Below are positions 16,488 to 25,033 of a stretch of DNA of 64,000 bases, piece by piece (within the stretch, counting starts at the first letter, position 1; each line of letters starts with the position of its first letter). The translations under genes and the position numbers were made by a program. Source of the DNA: an uncultured Bacteroidota bacterium (GTDB lineage: Bacteria > Bacteroidota > Bacteroidia > B-17B0 > Aurantibacillaceae); the NCBI GenBank assembly GCA_937873155.1, contig CALMVZ010000026.1, forward strand, positions 248,001 through 312,000, written 5' to 3'. The notes under the pieces are model-generated. The model was not told the DNA's origin. It ran no database searches and saw nothing but the letters and a program-made list of their open reading frames with translations.

Positions 16488-17123
16488 TTGATATTAAGTT
16501 TAATATATTCTACTATAATAATTGTGTTGCTGCTCACATTTTCTTTTGGGCCGGCTTTTTTCGCATTGATCAATACAGGTATAAAGCATGATTATAAACA
16601 CGGTGCTGTACTTGCAGGCGGAGTTGTATTAAGTGATCTGTTCGTTTGCCTGATCGTGATCTTCAGTGTCCATTTCGGAGCTATTAATTTTTTGCAGGAT
16701 GAGAAGAACCAACGCTTTGCAGGTATTGTTGCAGGAATAATTCTATGCGTGTTCGGTGCATTTCATTACAGGAAACCAATAAAGAGGTCTGAAGAAAATA
16801 TCGAGATCAAAGCACCTTCTGATATAAAACTCCTGTTAAAAGGTTTTTTCCTTAATCTTTTTAATCCGGCAGTCTGGTTCCTGTGGTTAGGGAATGTGAC
16901 CGGTGTTGGTAAATCATTTAATTACTCAGTTGTAAAAATGATCATTTATTTTTCTATTGTACTGGGATTGGTCTTTACAGTAGAATTATTCAAAATATTC
17001 CTGGCCGGGAAGATCAAAAAATTCCTTACCGACAAGACCATGCATTTAATAAACATAATTACAGGCACTTTATTAATTATTTTTGGTGTAGTATTGATCT
17101 ATAATCACTTTTTTCACGAATGA
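16488..17123 (+). CDS. LysE/RhtB-family exporter
   Basis: Inner-membrane protein of 211 aa with about six hydrophobic segments, matching the LysE-type amino-acid exporter superfamily. Key segments are the N-terminal LLTFSFGPAFFALINTGIKHDYKHG, where GP is typical, and FFLNLFNPAVWFLWLGNV. Translation most likely starts at a TTG directly adjacent to the GH3 stop codon (TAG-TTG), as no ATG fits the first helix. It ends in a 4-nt overlap with the DUF493 gene. Substrate unknown. Confidence 0.85.
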   Translation: MILSLIYSTIIIVLLLTFSFGPAFFALINTGIKHDYKHGAVLAGGVVLSDLFVCLIVIFSVHFGAINFLQDEKNQRFAGIVAGIILCVFGAFHYRKPIKRSEENIEIKAPSDIKLLLKGFFLNLFNPAVWFLWLGNVTGVGKSFNYSVVKMIIYFSIVLGLVFTVELFKIFLAGKIKKFLTDKTMHLINIITGTLLIIFGVVLIYNHFFHE

Positions 17124-17392
17124 GCGAAGACAAATTTACGGAGCTAAGAAAAAAACTGGACGAAACCCAAACGTACCCTACGGTGTATATGTTCAAATTC
17201 ATAATGGATGCAGAACACCGTAAAATTGCATTGATTGAAAATCTGTTCAGCGAAAATGCGGAGATCTATACAAAAGAAAGCGATAAAGGAAAATACATCA
17301 GTATCACGATTAAAGAAGTGATGATGAGCACTGATGAGATCATTACTATTTATAAGAAGGCTTCTGAAATAAAAGGTGTAATGCAGTTGTAA
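17120..17392 (+). CDS. DUF493 (YbeD-like) protein
   Basis: A small 90-aa cytoplasmic protein of the DUF493/YbeD family with an ACT-like ferredoxin fold. The pattern YPTVYMFKFIM..., then SKGKYISITIKEVM-type strands and STDEIITIYKKASEIKGVMQL, fits the family. The ORF overlaps both neighbours (4 nt with lysE, 1 nt TAATG with the epimerase), so it belongs to the same operon. Molecular role unknown; E. coli YbeD sits near lipoate genes, but no such context occurs here. Confidence 0.85.
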   Translation: MSEDKFTELRKKLDETQTYPTVYMFKFIMDAEHRKIALIENLFSENAEIYTKESDKGKYISITIKEVMMSTDEIITIYKKASEIKGVMQL

Positions 17393-18249
17393 TGAGCGTT
17401 CATTCCATTTCAAATGATAAAATTTCTATTACCGTTAATTCTTTAGGGGCGGAGTTAACCTCCCTCAAAAGTGATGGTAAGGAATTTGTATGGCAGTCTG
17501 ATAAAGCAGTTTGGGCCCGTTATGCGCCTGTTCTGTTTCCTATCGTGGGAAAACTGAAGAATGATCATTTTGTTCATGATAATTCAACTTACAGTCTTTT
17601 ACAACATGGCTTTGCGCGTGATACTGATTTCACTTTAACCGGACAAGCAAAAAACAGCCTTGAATTTGAGCTGGCTGCTGATGAGAATACATTAAAGATC
17701 TATCCGTTTCATTTTTCTTTACGAATCGCATATGAACTGAATGAAAATACACTCACTATTAAATATAAGGTCTATAATCCCGATAGCAAAAACTTGTTGT
17801 TCAGTATTGGAGCACACCCGGGGTTTAGTTGCAAAAGTCTGAATGAGTGTTATTTGGAATTTGAGAACAAGAATGAATTGGTTGCAGAAAAATTGGTGGA
17901 TGGTTTGTTAAATGGTGATACCTACATGGTAAAATTGGACAGTGGCTGTTTACAATTGAATACAAACCTTTTCGATAATGACGCTTTAGTATTCAAGAAC
18001 TCTCAAGTGGAAAAAGTAGCACTTTGTTCTAAAGCTTCAGGATTGAGACTAATTATGCATTGCAGGAACTGGCCTTATTTCGGGATCTGGTCAAAGAAAG
18101 GTTCAGATGCTTTTGTTTGCCTTGAGCCATGGTATGGCATTGCTGATCCGGTAAAAGCTTCCGGTAAATTAGCCGGTAAAGAAGGTATCATAAACCTTGA
18201 GCCCTATAAAACTTTCGAGGCGGAATTCAGTCTTGAAATAGGAATCTAA
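17392..18249 (+). CDS. Aldose 1-epimerase family protein
   Basis: A 285-aa galactose mutarotase-fold protein that interconverts sugar anomers. Typical segments are GAELTSLKSDGKEFVWQ near the N-terminus, APVLFPIVGKLKND, LLQHGFARD with a catalytic His candidate, IGAHPGFSC with the second His, and FVCLEPWYGIAD with the Glu. It closes the GH3-lysE-DUF493 run with a 1-nt overlap. The sugar substrate is not evident; the family includes both GalM-like and YeaD-like enzymes. Confidence 0.9.
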   Translation: MSVHSISNDKISITVNSLGAELTSLKSDGKEFVWQSDKAVWARYAPVLFPIVGKLKNDHFVHDNSTYSLLQHGFARDTDFTLTGQAKNSLEFELAADENTLKIYPFHFSLRIAYELNENTLTIKYKVYNPDSKNLLFSIGAHPGFSCKSLNECYLEFENKNELVAEKLVDGLLNGDTYMVKLDSGCLQLNTNLFDNDALVFKNSQVEKVALCSKASGLRLIMHCRNWPYFGIWSKKGSDAFVCLEPWYGIADPVKASGKLAGKEGIINLEPYKTFEAEFSLEIGI

Positions 18250-18366
18250 GAAACTAAAAGGTTTAGATTTTATTAAATGAATTTAGACTTTTTTGTTCCA
18301 AAAAATACTGTACTTTTAATGTAGTATTCCAATCCGTGTACTTAAGCCCTAAGTTTACTGTTCTGA

Positions 18367-18374
18367 TAAATTTG
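18367..18374 (+). promoter_or_regulatory. -7 promoter box of the V4R histidine kinase gene
   Basis: TAAATTTG matches TAnnTTTG and ends 9 nt before the ATG at 18384. It supports that ATG over the in-frame TTG at 18381. Confidence 0.5.
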
Positions 18375-18383
18375 TAATGATTG

Positions 18384-19823
18384 ATGAAAAGCGATAAGGC
18401 GAAAATATCGAAATTAAAAGCTGAGATCAAAAGCTTAAGGGAAGAGAACAAGGCACTCAAAAAGACTTCAGTAAATAAAGACTCAAAACCCAAGGTAAAG
18501 TCGCCGGCACCTTTTGCTCAAATATTTAAGAAAGCTGAAGAAACTGTCGGGAATTATTTCAATGGTCTTAAATTCTCGCCATCAAAAGGAACAATTGAGA
18601 TCAACGAAGAACGTTATGTATTAGTTCGGGCTTCAGCTTTATCATACGACTTTTTAAATTCCTTTATCCAATTGTATGGTGATCGCGGTGAAGATGAAGC
18701 GATCAATATTGCTAAAAATATTTTATTCGACATTGCGCACGTTATTGGCCTGGAAGATGCACGGAACTTCCACAAGAAAATGAAATTGAAAGATCCGATC
18801 AGCAAACTATCGGCAGGGCCAATCCACTTTGCTTATTCCGGTTGGGCATTCGTTGATATTTTACCGGAGAGTAAACCGAGCCCGGATGAGAATTACTACT
18901 TAAAATACAAACACCCTTTTTCTTTTGAAGCAGACAGTTGGTTACGTGCCGGAAAAAAATCGAAGGTGCCGGTTTGTATCATGAATTCAGGTTATTCGAG
19001 CGGTTGGTGCGAGGAAAGTTTTGGGATCCCCTTGACTGCAGTCGAGATCTCTTGCCGTGCCAAAGGTGATAAGCATTGTATGTTTATCATGGCACCTCCT
19101 AATAAGATCGGCCAATATTTAAAACTGGATAAGAAAAAACACGCTGACCTTTCTGTTACAATTCCGTCATTCCTGGAGCGAAAAAATATTGAAGAGAAAA
19201 TAAAAGCGTCTCTTACCGAAAAAGAGGTTTTAGTAAAAGAGGTTCATCACCGTGTTAAAAATAACCTGCAGATCGTTTCCAGTTTATTGAGTTTGCAGGC
19301 TGATAGTATTAATGATAAGCAAGCACGTGATAAATATTTGGAAAGTATCAGCCGTATAAAAACAATGGCGATCATTCACGAGCAATTGTACCGCGCGAAG
19401 AACCTTTCAAAGATCAATGCAGAGGAATATTTCTCAGAATTGGTAAGATTTATTTCTGAAACTTATAACGTAAATAAAAAGGTAAGAGTAAATTTGAAAA
19501 TAAAGGTCAAGGATAAATTAATTGATATCGATACAGCTATTCCTTGCGGGATCATCATCAACGAATTATTATCGAATGCTTTTAAATATGCCTTTCCTGA
19601 CAACAGGGCGGGCGAGATAAATGTTGAACTCCGTTCAGTTGTGAATCCAAATCACAAATGCAGGCTGATCGTTTCTGACAATGGAGTTGGTATAAAAGGG
19701 AAGATCAATTTTAAAAATCCTGAGACCCTGGGATTACAGCTTATCAATTCACTAGCTGAGCAACTGGATGCTAAATTAGACGTGAAGCGCGATAAAGGAA
19801 CTTGTTTTACGATCTTCTTTTAA
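18384..19823 (+). CDS. Sensor histidine kinase with XylR_N and V4R ligand-binding domains
   Basis: A soluble 479-aa kinase. Residues 1-30 are a charged coiled coil. A XylR_N-like domain (about 60-190) and a V4R (4-vinyl reductase) domain follow, the latter ending in YSSGWCEESFG...EISCRAKGDKHC (about 205-235) with conserved Cys/His. The kinase part has a HisKA_2-type dimerisation/phosphoacceptor segment (VKEVHHRVKNNLQIVSSLL, about 285-303) and an HATPase domain (NELLSNAFKYAFPD, VSDNGVGIKG, TLGLQLI). There is no transmembrane segment. XylR_N-V4R modules bind aromatic or other small molecules in XylR/DmpR regulators, so a diffusible ligand is likely. No response regulator is adjacent. Its stop abuts that of the convergent gene. 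Confidence 0.88.
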   Translation: MKSDKAKISKLKAEIKSLREENKALKKTSVNKDSKPKVKSPAPFAQIFKKAEETVGNYFNGLKFSPSKGTIEINEERYVLVRASALSYDFLNSFIQLYGDRGEDEAINIAKNILFDIAHVIGLEDARNFHKKMKLKDPISKLSAGPIHFAYSGWAFVDILPESKPSPDENYYLKYKHPFSFEADSWLRAGKKSKVPVCIMNSGYSSGWCEESFGIPLTAVEISCRAKGDKHCMFIMAPPNKIGQYLKLDKKKHADLSVTIPSFLERKNIEEKIKASLTEKEVLVKEVHHRVKNNLQIVSSLLSLQADSINDKQARDKYLESISRIKTMAIIHEQLYRAKNLSKINAEEYFSELVRFISETYNVNKKVRVNLKIKVKDKLIDIDTAIPCGIIINELLSNAFKYAFPDNRAGEINVELRSVVNPNHKCRLIVSDNGVGIKGKINFKNPETLGLQLINSLAEQLDAKLDVKRDKGTCFTIFF

Positions 19824-21302
19824 CTATTCCACGAGATTTTTTACAGGGGTACAAACACCATTCTCACAAACGTAACATTTCAATCTGTCGTTAAAGATGT
19901 AAGGTTTGTAAATAGATTTTCCTAAAAGCATCCTTAAACATTCCTGTACCCCTTCAATTATGCTTGGGTGAGGATGCATCATTTCGGCTAATTCGCGTAT
20001 CCCCTGATTGGTATGAATTAAATAAGCAACACCTTGAATAGAACTGCTGGCATGTTCTCCGACAACACGCATTCCTAAAATGCGCATGCCACTATCGTTT
20101 GTAACTATAATTTTAAAGAAGCCTTTTGTTTTTCTCATGGCAATAGCACGGGCGTTGATGCTGTAATCCAGTTTCACAACTTTATGAGGAATGTTTTTTG
20201 ATGCCAGTTCCTGTTCACTCATGCCAACTGCAGCCACTTCAGGATTTAAGAACATGATCGTAGAAATATTTTTGTAAGTGAGCGGTTTAATGGTAGGACC
20301 AAACATTCTTACAACAGCATGTCTTGCTTCGCGTTCGCCAACATTCACTAAAGCAATTTCAGTGGTTGCATCACCTGCAACATATATATTGCTGATATTA
20401 GTTTGAGTATCGTCATCCCAAATACTGCCGCGTTCATTTAGTTTTACACCAACGTTTTCCAGTCCCATATTCTCAACGTTCGCAACACGGCCAATAGACA
20501 CTAAAGCTTTCTCTACATTGATAACCTCTTTTCTTCCGTCCTTATATTCTAATTCGTACTCGACTTCTTTTCCTTTAATATCCATTCGCTTCAAAGAAGC
20601 GCCGCTATGAACAGTTGCACCATGTGAAATAAGACTATCTGTTACAACTTTGGCCACATCCTCATCTTCAAAAGGTAAAATTCGATCGGCCTTATCAATT
20701 AAATAAACTTTTGTCTGCCCAAGATTAGAAAATATAGTCGCAAATTCACAACCAATAACACCGGCGCCTAAAACCACAATGCTTTTCGGAATCTCTTTTA
20801 AATTTTTTATTCCATCGCTGGTGATAATTGTTTTTTCATCGACTGTAATATTATTCGGAATTCTTGGCCGGCTTCCTGTTGCAAGTAAAATATTATCAGT
20901 GGTGAATTTTTTTATTGATCCGTCATCCTTTGTAACCTGTACTGTATTTTTATCAAGAAGGAAAGCGTGTCCTTTTTCGTAATAAAATAAACGGTGCGAA
21001 GAATTTTGTAATAATTGCGAATGAACCGTCATTTGTGTTTTGCGTTCGAAGACAGCTTCATTCACTGTTCTTTCCATTTCATGGAAGTTCACCTTAAAAT
21101 CAGGGACCATTTCGCGGATAGAAGACACCTTCATAGAATACTCCCACAAAGTTTTTGAAGTAAGAACGCCATCATAAACCCCGGCACCGCCAATTTTCTT
21201 CTTTTCAATCAAAAGCACCTTTTTTCCAAAATCAACAGCACGCATTGCACCTGCATACCCGCTTGGGCCGCCACCAATAACTATAAGATCGAAATGTTCC
21301 AT
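19824..21302 (-). CDS. Dihydrolipoamide dehydrogenase-like flavoprotein lacking the redox-active disulfide
   Basis: FAD/NAD(P)-dependent pyridine nucleotide-disulfide oxidoreductase fold, 492 aa. FAD motif GGGPSGYAGAMRA is at the N-terminus, NAD(P) motif VLGAGVIGCEFA is in the middle, and SNIYVAGDAT closes the FAD domain. The C-terminal dimer interface carries HPHPSIIEGVQE (His-Glu pair). The usual CxxxxC disulfide region reads GGAGVYDGVLTSK, with no cysteine, so it cannot be a classical lipoamide dehydrogenase. Soluble transhydrogenase (SthA) also departs from the pair and is one alternative. An extra C-terminal tail has three cysteines (KCYVCENGVC). I start it at 21302 because the promoter box at 21312-21319 covers the longer start. 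Divergent from hppA. Confidence 0.88.
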   Translation of the reverse strand: MEHFDLIVIGGGPSGYAGAMRAVDFGKKVLLIEKKKIGGAGVYDGVLTSKTLWEYSMKVSSIREMVPDFKVNFHEMERTVNEAVFERKTQMTVHSQLLQNSSHRLFYYEKGHAFLLDKNTVQVTKDDGSIKKFTTDNILLATGSRPRIPNNITVDEKTIITSDGIKNLKEIPKSIVVLGAGVIGCEFATIFSNLGQTKVYLIDKADRILPFEDEDVAKVVTDSLISHGATVHSGASLKRMDIKGKEVEYELEYKDGRKEVINVEKALVSIGRVANVENMGLENVGVKLNERGSIWDDDTQTNISNIYVAGDATTEIALVNVGEREARHAVVRMFGPTIKPLTYKNISTIMFLNPEVAAVGMSEQELASKNIPHKVVKLDYSINARAIAMRKTKGFFKIIVTNDSGMRILGMRVVGEHASSSIQGVAYLIHTNQGIRELAEMMHPHPSIIEGVQECLRMLLGKSIYKPYIFNDRLKCYVCENGVCTPVKNLVE

Positions 21303-21311
21303 ACTATTTAA

Positions 21312-21319
21312 CAAAGATA
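21312..21319 (-). promoter_or_regulatory. -7 promoter box of the Lpd-like gene
   Basis: TATCTTTG on the minus strand ends 9 nt before the ATG at 21302. The longer open frame starting at 21314 begins inside this box, so 21302 is the better start. Confidence 0.5.
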
Positions 21320-21403
21320 TCGGTTCAGATCAAAAAACTAATATTTATTGTAAAATACTGAATATCAATATAATATATAATTTCAAAATTCATAGTATTT
21401 TCC

Positions 21404-21411
21404 TATTTTTG
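21404..21411 (+). promoter_or_regulatory. -7 promoter box of hppA
   Basis: TATTTTTG matches TAnnTTTG and ends 21 nt before the ATG at 21433. The alternative TTG start at 21409 overlaps the box and is excluded. Confidence 0.5.
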
Positions 21412-21432
21412 CACCCCTATATTCTATTTATT

Positions 21433-24207
21433 ATGAACGAAAATGTAATTTATTTAATTCCTGTTTTAGGAATCATCGGATTGATCGTAATGGCAATAAA
21501 ATCGGCTTGGGTTGGAAAACAAGATGCCGGTGATGCCAAAATGCAAGAATTGGCAAGCTACATTGCTGCCGGAGCTATGGCTTTCTTAAAAGCTGAGTGG
21601 AAAGTGCTAAGTATATTCGTGGTATTTGCCGCAGCTTTATTAGCATATTCAGGGACAGTGCATGAAGTTAACGGACAAGAGATCCACTCGAGCTGGATCA
21701 TTTCCATTTCCTTTATTATAGGTGCGGTATTTTCTGCAACTGCGGGATATATCGGTATGAAAGTAGCAACTAAAGCTAACGTTCGTACTACACAAGCTGC
21801 ACGTACAAGTTTAAAACAAGCATTAAAAGTTTCTTTTACAGGTGGAACGGTTATGGGCTTAGGTGTTGCCGGTTTAGCCGTATTAGGTTTAGGTGGTTTA
21901 TTCATCGCGTTCTTAGCGATCTTCGGTGATCTTGGTGAGAACACAGTAAAAACATCAATCGAAGTTTTAACAGGATTTTCTTTAGGCGCTGAATCTATCG
22001 CGTTATTTGCGCGTGTTGGTGGAGGTATATATACAAAAGCTGCTGACGTTGGTGCCGACTTAGTTGGTAAAGTTGAAGCGGGTATTCCTGAAGACGACGT
22101 TCGTAACCCTGCAACTATTGCCGATAACGTAGGTGATAACGTAGGTGACGTAGCAGGTATGGGTGCCGACTTATTTGGTTCATACGTTGCTACAATTTTA
22201 GCTACAATGGTATTAGGACAAGAAATTGTTTTGAAAGATACTTTCGGTGGCATGTCCCCGATCTTATTACCAATGGTAATTTGTGGCCTTGGCATTATAT
22301 TCTCAATCGTAGGTACATGGTTCGTTACTATTAAAGATGAAAAATCAAATGTTCAGAATGCATTGAACATGGGTAACTGGTCATCCATGATCTTAACTGT
22401 TATCGCTTCATATTTTGTTGTGAACTGGATGCTGCCTGATGGTGATATTTTCTTACGCGATACAAAATTCACTAAAACGGGTGTATTCCTTGCGATCTTA
22501 GTTGGTACTGTTGTAGGTGCTATCATGAGTATCGTTACAGAATATTATACAGCAATGGGTAAAAAACCGGTTCTTTCTATCATTCAACAATCTTCAACAG
22601 GTCATGCCACAAATATCATCGGTGGTTTATCAGTAGGTATGAAATCAACTGTTATTCCAATTCTAACTTTAGCAGGCGGTATCATGGGTTCATATTATTT
22701 TGCAGGATTATATGGTGTGGCGATCGCTGCGGCAGGTATGATGGCAACTACTGCAATGCAATTAGCAATTGATGCTTTCGGTCCGATAGCTGATAACGCA
22801 GGTGGTATCGCAGAGATGAGTCAGTTACCTCCGGAAGTTCGTGAGCGTACAGATAATTTAGATGCAGTAGGTAACACAACAGCAGCAACCGGAAAAGGTT
22901 TTGCTATCGCTTCTGCAGCTTTAACTTCATTAGCATTATTTGCAGCATTCGTTGGTATCGCAGGTATCAATGCAATTGATATTTATAAAGCACCTGTATT
23001 AGCAGGTTTATTTGTGGGAGGTATGATCCCATTCATTTTCTCAGCATTGTGTATACAGGCAGTTGGTAAAGCTGCAATGGACATGGTACAGGAAGTTCGC
23101 CGCCAGTTCCGCGAGATTCCGGGGATCATGGAATATAAAGCAAAACCCGAATACGAGAAGTGTGTTGCGATCTCTACTAAAGCTTCTATCCGCGAAATGA
23201 TGATGCCGGGTGCAATTGCTTTAATTACCCCGGTTATCGTTGGATTTATTTTCGGCCCTGAAGTATTAGGTGGCTTATTAGCAGGTGTTACTGTATCAGG
23301 TGTGTTAATGGGAATTTTCCAGTCTAACGCGGGTGGTGCATGGGATAACGCTAAAAAATCATTCGAAAAAGGTGTTTTAATTAACGGCGAGATGTTCTAT
23401 AAAAAATCGGAGCCGCACAAAGCATCAGTGACAGGTGATACAGTTGGTGATCCTTTTAAAGATACATCAGGCCCTTCAATGAATATCTTAATTAAATTAA
23501 TGTCTATCGTTTCTTTAGTTATCGCTCCATACATTAACGGTATCGGTTCATGTTCTGATGATGAGTGTTGCAAAGAAGGTGGTATGGTAACTGAAGAAGT
23601 TATTAAGTGTAACATCAACGGGCAAGAATACACTTGCACAAGCAAAGAACAATGCGACAGCATTATGAACGCTAACGTTAAAGATATTGCAGAAGTAAAA
23701 GGAAACTTTAAAGTTGACGGCGCTCACAGTTCTGTTGTATTCGCTACAAAGCACATTGTAACTTATACACGTGGTTCAATTAATGTAGACAGTGGTTTCG
23801 TTAATTTGGATGCAGCTACAGGACCTAAAGTTCTTGTTGTAATGGATATGACAACTTTGAATACACAGAACAAAATGCGTGATGAGCATTTAAGCAATGC
23901 TGATTTCTTTGATGTGGCTAAATTCAAAACAGCAGTATTTGAAGCGTCTTCAATCGAAAAGAACCCGGAGCCGGGTAAATACGCTTATACAGCTAAAGGG
24001 CAATTAACTTTACATGGTGTAACCAAGCCTCTTGATCTTAAATTCAATTACATTGGTATTTCAAATCAGGAATGGGAAGGTAAGAAAGTGGATGTTGCAG
24101 GTTTTGATGGCGAGGCCAAAATCAATACTTCTGATTTCGGAATGGGTAAAGATGGCTCTGAAGTAACCATCGAATTTACATTAGAAGCAGGACAGGATAA
24201 AAATTAA
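21433..24207 (+). CDS. hppA: Membrane-bound ion-pumping pyrophosphatase fused to a C-terminal YceI domain
   Basis: Couples pyrophosphate hydrolysis to H+ or Na+ export. Residues 1-705 are a complete M-PPase with many TM helices and the catalytic segments [39 protein letters not shown] and [19 protein letters not shown] carries Ala where K+-independent enzymes have Lys, indicating the K+-dependent subfamily. A cysteine-rich linker (706-740; CSDDECC, then three further Cys) leads into a full YceI domain (about 753-924; [34 protein letters not shown]). YceI proteins are normally separate, exported, isoprenoid-binding lipocalin-like proteins. M-PPases have their C-terminus outside, so this YceI domain would face the periplasm, as expected. 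The frame is continuous and ends at a strong terminator. Confidence 0.95.
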   Translation: MNENVIYLIPVLGIIGLIVMAIKSAWVGKQDAGDAKMQELASYIAAGAMAFLKAEWKVLSIFVVFAAALLAYSGTVHEVNGQEIHSSWIISISFIIGAVFSATAGYIGMKVATKANVRTTQAARTSLKQALKVSFTGGTVMGLGVAGLAVLGLGGLFIAFLAIFGDLGENTVKTSIEVLTGFSLGAESIALFARVGGGIYTKAADVGADLVGKVEAGIPEDDVRNPATIADNVGDNVGDVAGMGADLFGSYVATILATMVLGQEIVLKDTFGGMSPILLPMVICGLGIIFSIVGTWFVTIKDEKSNVQNALNMGNWSSMILTVIASYFVVNWMLPDGDIFLRDTKFTKTGVFLAILVGTVVGAIMSIVTEYYTAMGKKPVLSIIQQSSTGHATNIIGGLSVGMKSTVIPILTLAGGIMGSYYFAGLYGVAIAAAGMMATTAMQLAIDAFGPIADNAGGIAEMSQLPPEVRERTDNLDAVGNTTAATGKGFAIASAALTSLALFAAFVGIAGINAIDIYKAPVLAGLFVGGMIPFIFSALCIQAVGKAAMDMVQEVRRQFREIPGIMEYKAKPEYEKCVAISTKASIREMMMPGAIALITPVIVGFIFGPEVLGGLLAGVTVSGVLMGIFQSNAGGAWDNAKKSFEKGVLINGEMFYKKSEPHKASVTGDTVGDPFKDTSGPSMNILIKLMSIVSLVIAPYINGIGSCSDDECCKEGGMVTEEVIKCNINGQEYTCTSKEQCDSIMNANVKDIAEVKGNFKVDGAHSSVVFATKHIVTYTRGSINVDSGFVNLDAATGPKVLVVMDMTTLNTQNKMRDEHLSNADFFDVAKFKTAVFEASSIEKNPEPGKYAYTAKGQLTLHGVTKPLDLKFNYIGISNQEWEGKKVDVAGFDGEAKINTSDFGMGKDGSEVTIEFTLEAGQDKN

Positions 24208-24225
24208 TAGTTTGTAAAATGTTTT

Positions 24226-24259
24226 AAAAAGCCTCTCGTGTGAAACGGGAGGCTTTTTT
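24226..24259 (+). terminator. Strong, bidirectional terminator after hppA
   Basis: A ten-pair stem AAAAAGCCTC (24226-24235)/GAGGCTTTTT (24249-24258), extended inward by a few more pairs, is followed by a T run ending at 24259. The A-rich left flank makes it usable in the opposite direction as well; the stop codon of the small minus-strand frame at 24258-24260 touches it. Confidence 0.85.
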
Positions 24260-24554
24260 AGTTTCTATGCATTTCCTGTTTTTGAGCATGGATGTAGTTT
24301 TGTATATCCGTAACAAGTTCTTCACCCCAAAGTTTAACGGCTGAATTGTTATGACATTGATAATAGCATTCAAGGATAAACCCATCGGCCTGTTCTTTAT
24401 TAAAAAGATACCTTTTGGCGCATGCTCCCATTATACCGCCCCTATTGATGATTCGCTCAAGTATTTGGTTTGATTCCACAGATTTAACTGCACTGATATT
24501 TAGAACAAATGTACTATAAAATATTACACTATGAAACAATATTTGGGGCAACAA
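24258..24554 (-). CDS. Possible small protein of unknown function
   Basis: Open frame of up to 98 codons, convergent with hppA and ending within the bidirectional terminator. A shorter start at MGACAKRYLFNKEQ would give about 58 aa. The C-terminal part (FNKEQADGFILECYYQCHNN...VTDIQNYIHAQKQE) looks protein-like, but the N-terminus does not. I see no promoter box upstream on the minus strand. It is not a family I recognise. It is kept because nothing else explains the 24208-24592 gap beyond the terminator; it may be spurious. Confidence 0.3.
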   Translation of the reverse strand: MLPQILFHSVIFYSTFVLNISAVKSVESNQILERIINRGGIMGACAKRYLFNKEQADGFILECYYQCHNNSAVKLWGEELVTDIQNYIHAQKQEMHRN

Positions 24555-24580
24555 TAAACGCTTCGTTATAAGCCTTCACT

Positions 24581-24588
24581 TACCTTTG
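24581..24588 (+). promoter_or_regulatory. -7 promoter box of the small HTH gene
   Basis: TACCTTTG matches TAnnTTTG and ends exactly 4 nt before the ATG at 24593, predicting a leaderless transcript. Confidence 0.5.
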
Positions 24589-24592
24589 GTTT

Positions 24593-24964
24593 ATGGCTAT
24601 CCATATTGGCAAAAAAATAAAGGAAGAGGTACAGCAAAAAGGGATTTCTGTTAGTGCTTTTGCCAAAAAGATCAATAGAAGCAGGAACGTAGTGTATGAT
24701 ATTTTTGAACGTGAAAGTATTGATACGGATTTATTGAATAAAATAAGTAAAGTTCTTAGCTGTGATTTCTTTTCTGTTTATTCATCCCAAAAAGAATATA
24801 ATACAGATGCCGTAAAAAGCTTTCATATTCATGAAAATTCCCCGGGTTATGGTAAACTAGCGGAGGACATTAAAATTCTTCAGCAGCAAAACCAGGCACT
24901 TATCAATGAAGTGGCCTATCTTAAAAAGATCATTGCTTTATTAGAAAACAAGAAGAAAAAGTAA
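24593..24964 (+). CDS. Small XRE-type helix-turn-helix protein with C-terminal coiled coil
   Basis: A 123-aa protein. Residues about 5-62 form a Cro/C1-like HTH (IKEEVQQKGISVSAFAKKINRSRNVVYDIFE...LLNKISKVLSCDFF). A short linker is followed by a leucine-rich coiled coil (about 90-120, ending in a lysine-rich tail), which probably dimerises it. Proteins of this layout are common in Bacteroidota as small regulators. It lies 69 nt upstream of, and in the same direction as, the TPR-SpoIIE gene, so it may regulate it, but this is inference from position only. Confidence 0.75.
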   Translation: MAIHIGKKIKEEVQQKGISVSAFAKKINRSRNVVYDIFERESIDTDLLNKISKVLSCDFFSVYSSQKEYNTDAVKSFHIHENSPGYGKLAEDIKILQQQNQALINEVAYLKKIIALLENKKKK

Positions 24965-25033
24965 TTCAGGTATTTTATAGCTGTTTACACCTTTAAGTAT
25001 TAATTTATAGGGCAAATCAGTATATTTAGGTGA

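Noticed and set aside
21409-21432. Upstream TTG start for hppA
   Set aside because: It overlaps the TAnnTTTG box and adds residues not typical of the family; ATG at 21433 is better.
21558-22295. 245-codon antisense frame inside hppA
   Set aside because: It is opposite a highly conserved, well-supported gene; its Pro/Thr/Ala-rich product is what the complementary strand of TM-helix codons gives.
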